Source: Candidatus Krumholzibacteriia bacterium (GTDB lineage: Bacteria; Krumholzibacteriota; Krumholzibacteriia; LZORAL124-64-63). From it: DNA of 7,589 bases. The notes beneath the pieces are model-generated. The model searched no databases. It was not told where the DNA came from and saw only the letters and a program-made list of their open reading frames with translations. Positions 5,546 to 7,589 of this stretch are shown piece by piece (the stretch's first letter is position 1; each line of letters opens with the position of its first letter). The translations under genes were made by a program, and so were the position numbers. The stretch covers positions 1-7,589 of the forward strand of contig JAUUYW010000155.1 in assembly GCA_030590265.1 (NCBI GenBank), written 5' to 3'.

Positions 5546-5560
5546 GGAGCTGCTGACTTG
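5546..5560 (+). promoter_or_regulatory. Ribosome-binding site that decides a TTG start for the rhomboid gene
   Basis: GGAG (5546-5549) stands eight bases before TTG (5558-5560). The frame is closed by TGA at 5513-5515, and no ATG or GTG occurs in frame between that stop and 5558. The encoded N-terminus (MYFFYFYPVGIN) sits directly ahead of the first TM segment, as expected for rhomboids. The first in-frame ATG would fall inside TM1. Confidence 0.7.
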
Positions 5561-6823
5561 TATTTTTTCTATTTCTATCCAGTGGGAATCAATGCGAAAA
5601 AGCATCGTCAACCAGTGTTGTCCTGGAGCCTGATGGTGTTCATGCTGGTTGCCTTCCTGTGGCAGGAATACTTTCCAAATCTGATTTCCTTGAATCCTGC
5701 AGATTTGGTTTTTTATCCTGGTAGCGGCCAGCCCTGGACAGTACTGACAGCTATTTTCATGCACGCCGGCTGGATTCATCTTTTGGGAAATCTCGTCTAT
5801 TTCAATGTCTTTGCCCCGGTTTTGGAAAGCCGGGTGGGGCCATTCATGTTCATTGTTTATTTCCTGGTCATCGGTGTTTTTGGCAATCTTGTGCATGGCG
5901 CAGTGTCCTCGCTTGGATGGTTCGGACAGTACGGAGTGGGGGTATTGGGAGCATCTGGAGGCATTGCTGGTTTGTTGGCTTTCAGTCTGGTTCGCTTTCA
6001 CCACTCACGGGTTGACATTGCCTGGTGGGTCTTTGCTCCACTGATGGGGCAGAATCGCGCTGGCCGTTCCAAAGTGCCTCTGCTGGTGGCGGTGGTGCTA
6101 TGGCTCTTGTTGCAGGTGGTTCAGTCTCTGGTGGCATCCCAAACCGGGGCTTCGGTCTCATTTGGTGCCCACTTCGGTGGCTTTTTCATGGGCCTGGTTC
6201 TTGCATTGTCCATGGGACAGTGGCGTGAAGGAAAGCAAGAAGGGCTTCGACTCAAGGCAGAGGAGTACTTCAAGGCCGGCGCATATCATGCCTCGGTTGG
6301 ATATTGGATTGACTACCTTGAAAATGATTCCGGAGACCTGGCAGCGCGGATGGAGTTGGCCAGGGCGCAGGTATTGACCGGGCAGGCAGAACATGGAGAG
6401 TCCAGCTATCGTCGGGTATTCCAGGTATTCATGGGCAGAGGTGAGGCGGACAAAGCCTTGGGAGTATTCAAGGAAGCGGCCAGGGCCGATCTGGTTTCAG
6501 GATTCGGACCTGAAGAGTTGGCCCAGGTGGCCCACTTCCAGGAGAAGCAAATGGATTATGCAGGAGCGGCAGCGACCCATGAACGACTGTTCAATTCCTT
6601 TCCAGATCTCAGTGAAGGAGAACGTTCGTTGGTTCGGTTGGTCATGCTCCACCGGGGAAAAATCTACGACCCCATTTCCCTTCGACATTGGTGTCAAACC
6701 GCAGTTGAGTTTTTCCCGGAAGGTGGCTGGCGGGATTTCCTCGAAAATGAATTCAAGCATGAAGGAGGGCTTTGTGCAGCAGCTGAGGCAGATCAACCGA
6801 AGAACCTTCTACCAGCACCCTGA
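5558..6823 (+). CDS. Rhomboid intramembrane serine protease with C-terminal TPR-like domain
   Basis: Rhomboids cleave TM segments of substrate proteins within the inner membrane. The 421-residue product shows six TM segments (about 21-37, 60-86, 94-115, 128-146, 173-192, 200-219). The family motif HAGWIHLLGN (69-78) is followed by the catalytic serine S133 in GASGG and the catalytic histidine H205 in FGAHFGG. Both dyad residues are intact, so it should be active. Residues about 220-421 are soluble and helical, with repeated small/aromatic patterns such as AEEYFKAGAYHASVGYWIDY and THERLFNSFPDLSEGE. They resemble degenerate TPRs and are probably cytoplasmic if the topology is like GlpG. The TTG start is supported by a good ribosome-binding site. 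The gene lies 128 bases after the ATPase gene with no evident terminator between, so co-transcription is possible. The last 24 codons overlap aspartokinase on the other strand. The terminal CAAAEADQPKNLLPAP looks like run-off sequence. Substrate unknown. Confidence 0.88.
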   Translation: MYFFYFYPVGINAKKHRQPVLSWSLMVFMLVAFLWQEYFPNLISLNPADLVFYPGSGQPWTVLTAIFMHAGWIHLLGNLVYFNVFAPVLESRVGPFMFIVYFLVIGVFGNLVHGAVSSLGWFGQYGVGVLGASGGIAGLLAFSLVRFHHSRVDIAWWVFAPLMGQNRAGRSKVPLLVAVVLWLLLQVVQSLVASQTGASVSFGAHFGGFFMGLVLALSMGQWREGKQEGLRLKAEEYFKAGAYHASVGYWIDYLENDSGDLAARMELARAQVLTGQAEHGESSYRRVFQVFMGRGEADKALGVFKEAARADLVSGFGPEELAQVAHFQEKQMDYAGAAATHERLFNSFPDLSEGERSLVRLVMLHRGKIYDPISLRHWCQTAVEFFPEGGWRDFLENEFKHEGGLCAAAEADQPKNLLPAP

Positions 6824-7589
6824 GCGCAGAGCCATCCGCCCGCAGACGCCAGTTTTCGCAACCAGAATCATGCAATATTTGACCCACATGCTTTTGCACT
6901 TCCAACCAGGAATCGGGCCGACCACCGGCAAAGCTGATGCAGGTCAGATCATTTTCCCGGACCACAATCAGATGTTCACTGGGCTCGGCGGCCGCCAGTT
7001 CATCCAGAAGATCCTGCAGAATATTTGTGGGGGCCAAGGCTTCCCAACGCAGGGCCGAACCGCTGTGATCGAGCCATTCGGTGATGACGCCGCAGGGATC
7101 GAGCAGGCGCAGGATTGCTTCCCGCCAATGCAGCGCCACCTGGGGCTCAGAGATGTTTAGGCCCAGCCGGGTCACACCTTCCTTGAGATCCATGGAAAGA
7201 GGGCGGTATCTGTTTTCCCGGTCGTTTTTTGCGCCCCGGCCCTGGCTGGAGAGTTTTGAGCTGATGGCACCAATGCTGGTTCCTGCCCCATCATGAAAAC
7301 TGGACCGAACCTGCAAAGGAACCTGGTGAAGTTCGGCGAACTCCACCGCCCGAAGGTGAACAACTCCGCAACCGGTTTCGGCAATATCGCGCATCTCCTG
7401 GTAGCTGAGGTTTTTGTGCAGCCAGGCTTCGGGCACCGCTTTGGGATCGGCACTGAGAATGCCATCCACGTCCTTGAGGATTTCGCAGCGAACGGCGCCC
7501 AGGGCGGCCGCAAGGGCCACGGCGGTTGTATCGCTGCCGCCACGGCCCAGGGTGGTGATCTCTTTTTCTTCGCTGACACCCTGGAAGCC
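6753..7589 (-). CDS. lysC: Aspartokinase, 3' part (5' end beyond the window)
   Basis: This enzyme phosphorylates aspartate, the first step to lysine, threonine, methionine and diaminopimelate. The gene runs leftward and its start is outside the right edge. The visible 278 residues include the end of the kinase domain: GFQGV at 1-5, ITTLGRGGSD (11-20, nucleotide/substrate site), DVDGILSADP (40-49), SYQEMRDIAETG (62-73) and HLRAVEFAE (78-86). The full enzyme is usually 400-460 residues, so roughly the first 130-180 are missing. Residues about 108-278 correspond to the paired ACT regulatory domains but are poorly conserved; the expected feedback motifs are not recognisable. Two kinase positions also look unusual: Lys39 where Thr is common in TDVDG, and Leu79 where Pro is common in HPRAVE. 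The stop (TGA, 6755-6753) lies inside the convergent rhomboid gene. It is an unlikely aspartokinase-homoserine dehydrogenase fusion, because the protein ends after the regulatory part. Confidence 0.9.
   Translation of the reverse strand, partial: GFQGVSEEKEITTLGRGGSDTTAVALAAALGAVRCEILKDVDGILSADPKAVPEAWLHKNLSYQEMRDIAETGCGVVHLRAVEFAELHQVPLQVRSSFHDGAGTSIGAISSKLSSQGRGAKNDRENRYRPLSMDLKEGVTRLGLNISEPQVALHWREAILRLLDPCGVITEWLDHSGSALRWEALAPTNILQDLLDELAAAEPSEHLIVVRENDLTCISFAGGRPDSWLEVQKHVGQILHDSGCENWRLRADGSALRVLVEGSSVDLPQLLHKALLHA

Noticed and set aside
6393..7160. 255-residue plus-strand frame crossing the rhomboid/aspartokinase junction
   Set aside because: It is out of frame with the rhomboid and antisense to aspartokinase; the product has no coherent domain and changes character at the junction.

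Overview
The window looks like chromosomal DNA from a Gram-negative (two-membrane) bacterium. It encodes a TonB/ExbB/ExbD energy-coupling system and a TolC-type outer-membrane channel, both of which need an outer membrane. ExbB has a cleavable signal peptide and a periplasmic extension, two different ExbD genes lie in tandem, and TonB is short with a TM anchor lacking the proteobacterial histidine. This resembles FCB-group or related candidate-phylum lineages more than enterics, but the assignment is inference and no marker gene is present. Nothing suggests a recent mobile element, prophage, CRISPR array or RNA gene.

Layout, left to right. Positions 1-547 hold no gene. They contain a likely promoter with an eight-C tract in its spacer, a perfect palindrome touching the -35 box, and a long structured leader. 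Positions 548-3019 hold a four-gene operon, exbB-exbD1-exbD2-tonB, closed by a strong intrinsic terminator at 3052-3087. After a 195-base gap comes a TolC-family outer-membrane factor (3283-4737). It overlaps by 4 bases a LolD/MacB-type ABC ATPase (4734-5429) that has no permease or membrane-fusion partner in the window. A rhomboid protease with a C-terminal helical-repeat (TPR-like) domain follows (5558-6823, TTG start). The right edge holds the 3' two-thirds of an aspartokinase gene on the minus strand (6753-7589). Its end overlaps the rhomboid gene tail to tail by 71 bases.

How the genes fit together. ExbB and the two ExbD proteins would form an inner-membrane proton channel that energises TonB, which would drive outer-membrane receptors encoded elsewhere. 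TolC plus the ATPase are the two ends of a tripartite export system; the middle parts must be supplied from elsewhere. The rhomboid is an inner-membrane serine protease whose partner may be recruited through its cytoplasmic repeats. Aspartokinase is a metabolic neighbour (lysine/threonine/methionine pathway) with no evident link to the envelope genes.

The protein families are ordinary. The points most worth a second look are regulatory and architectural: the poly-C promoter spacer, the hairpin that captures the exbD1 ribosome-binding site, the orphan ATPase translationally coupled to TolC, the rhomboid-TPR fusion with its overlapped tail, and the divergent regulatory half of the aspartokinase.
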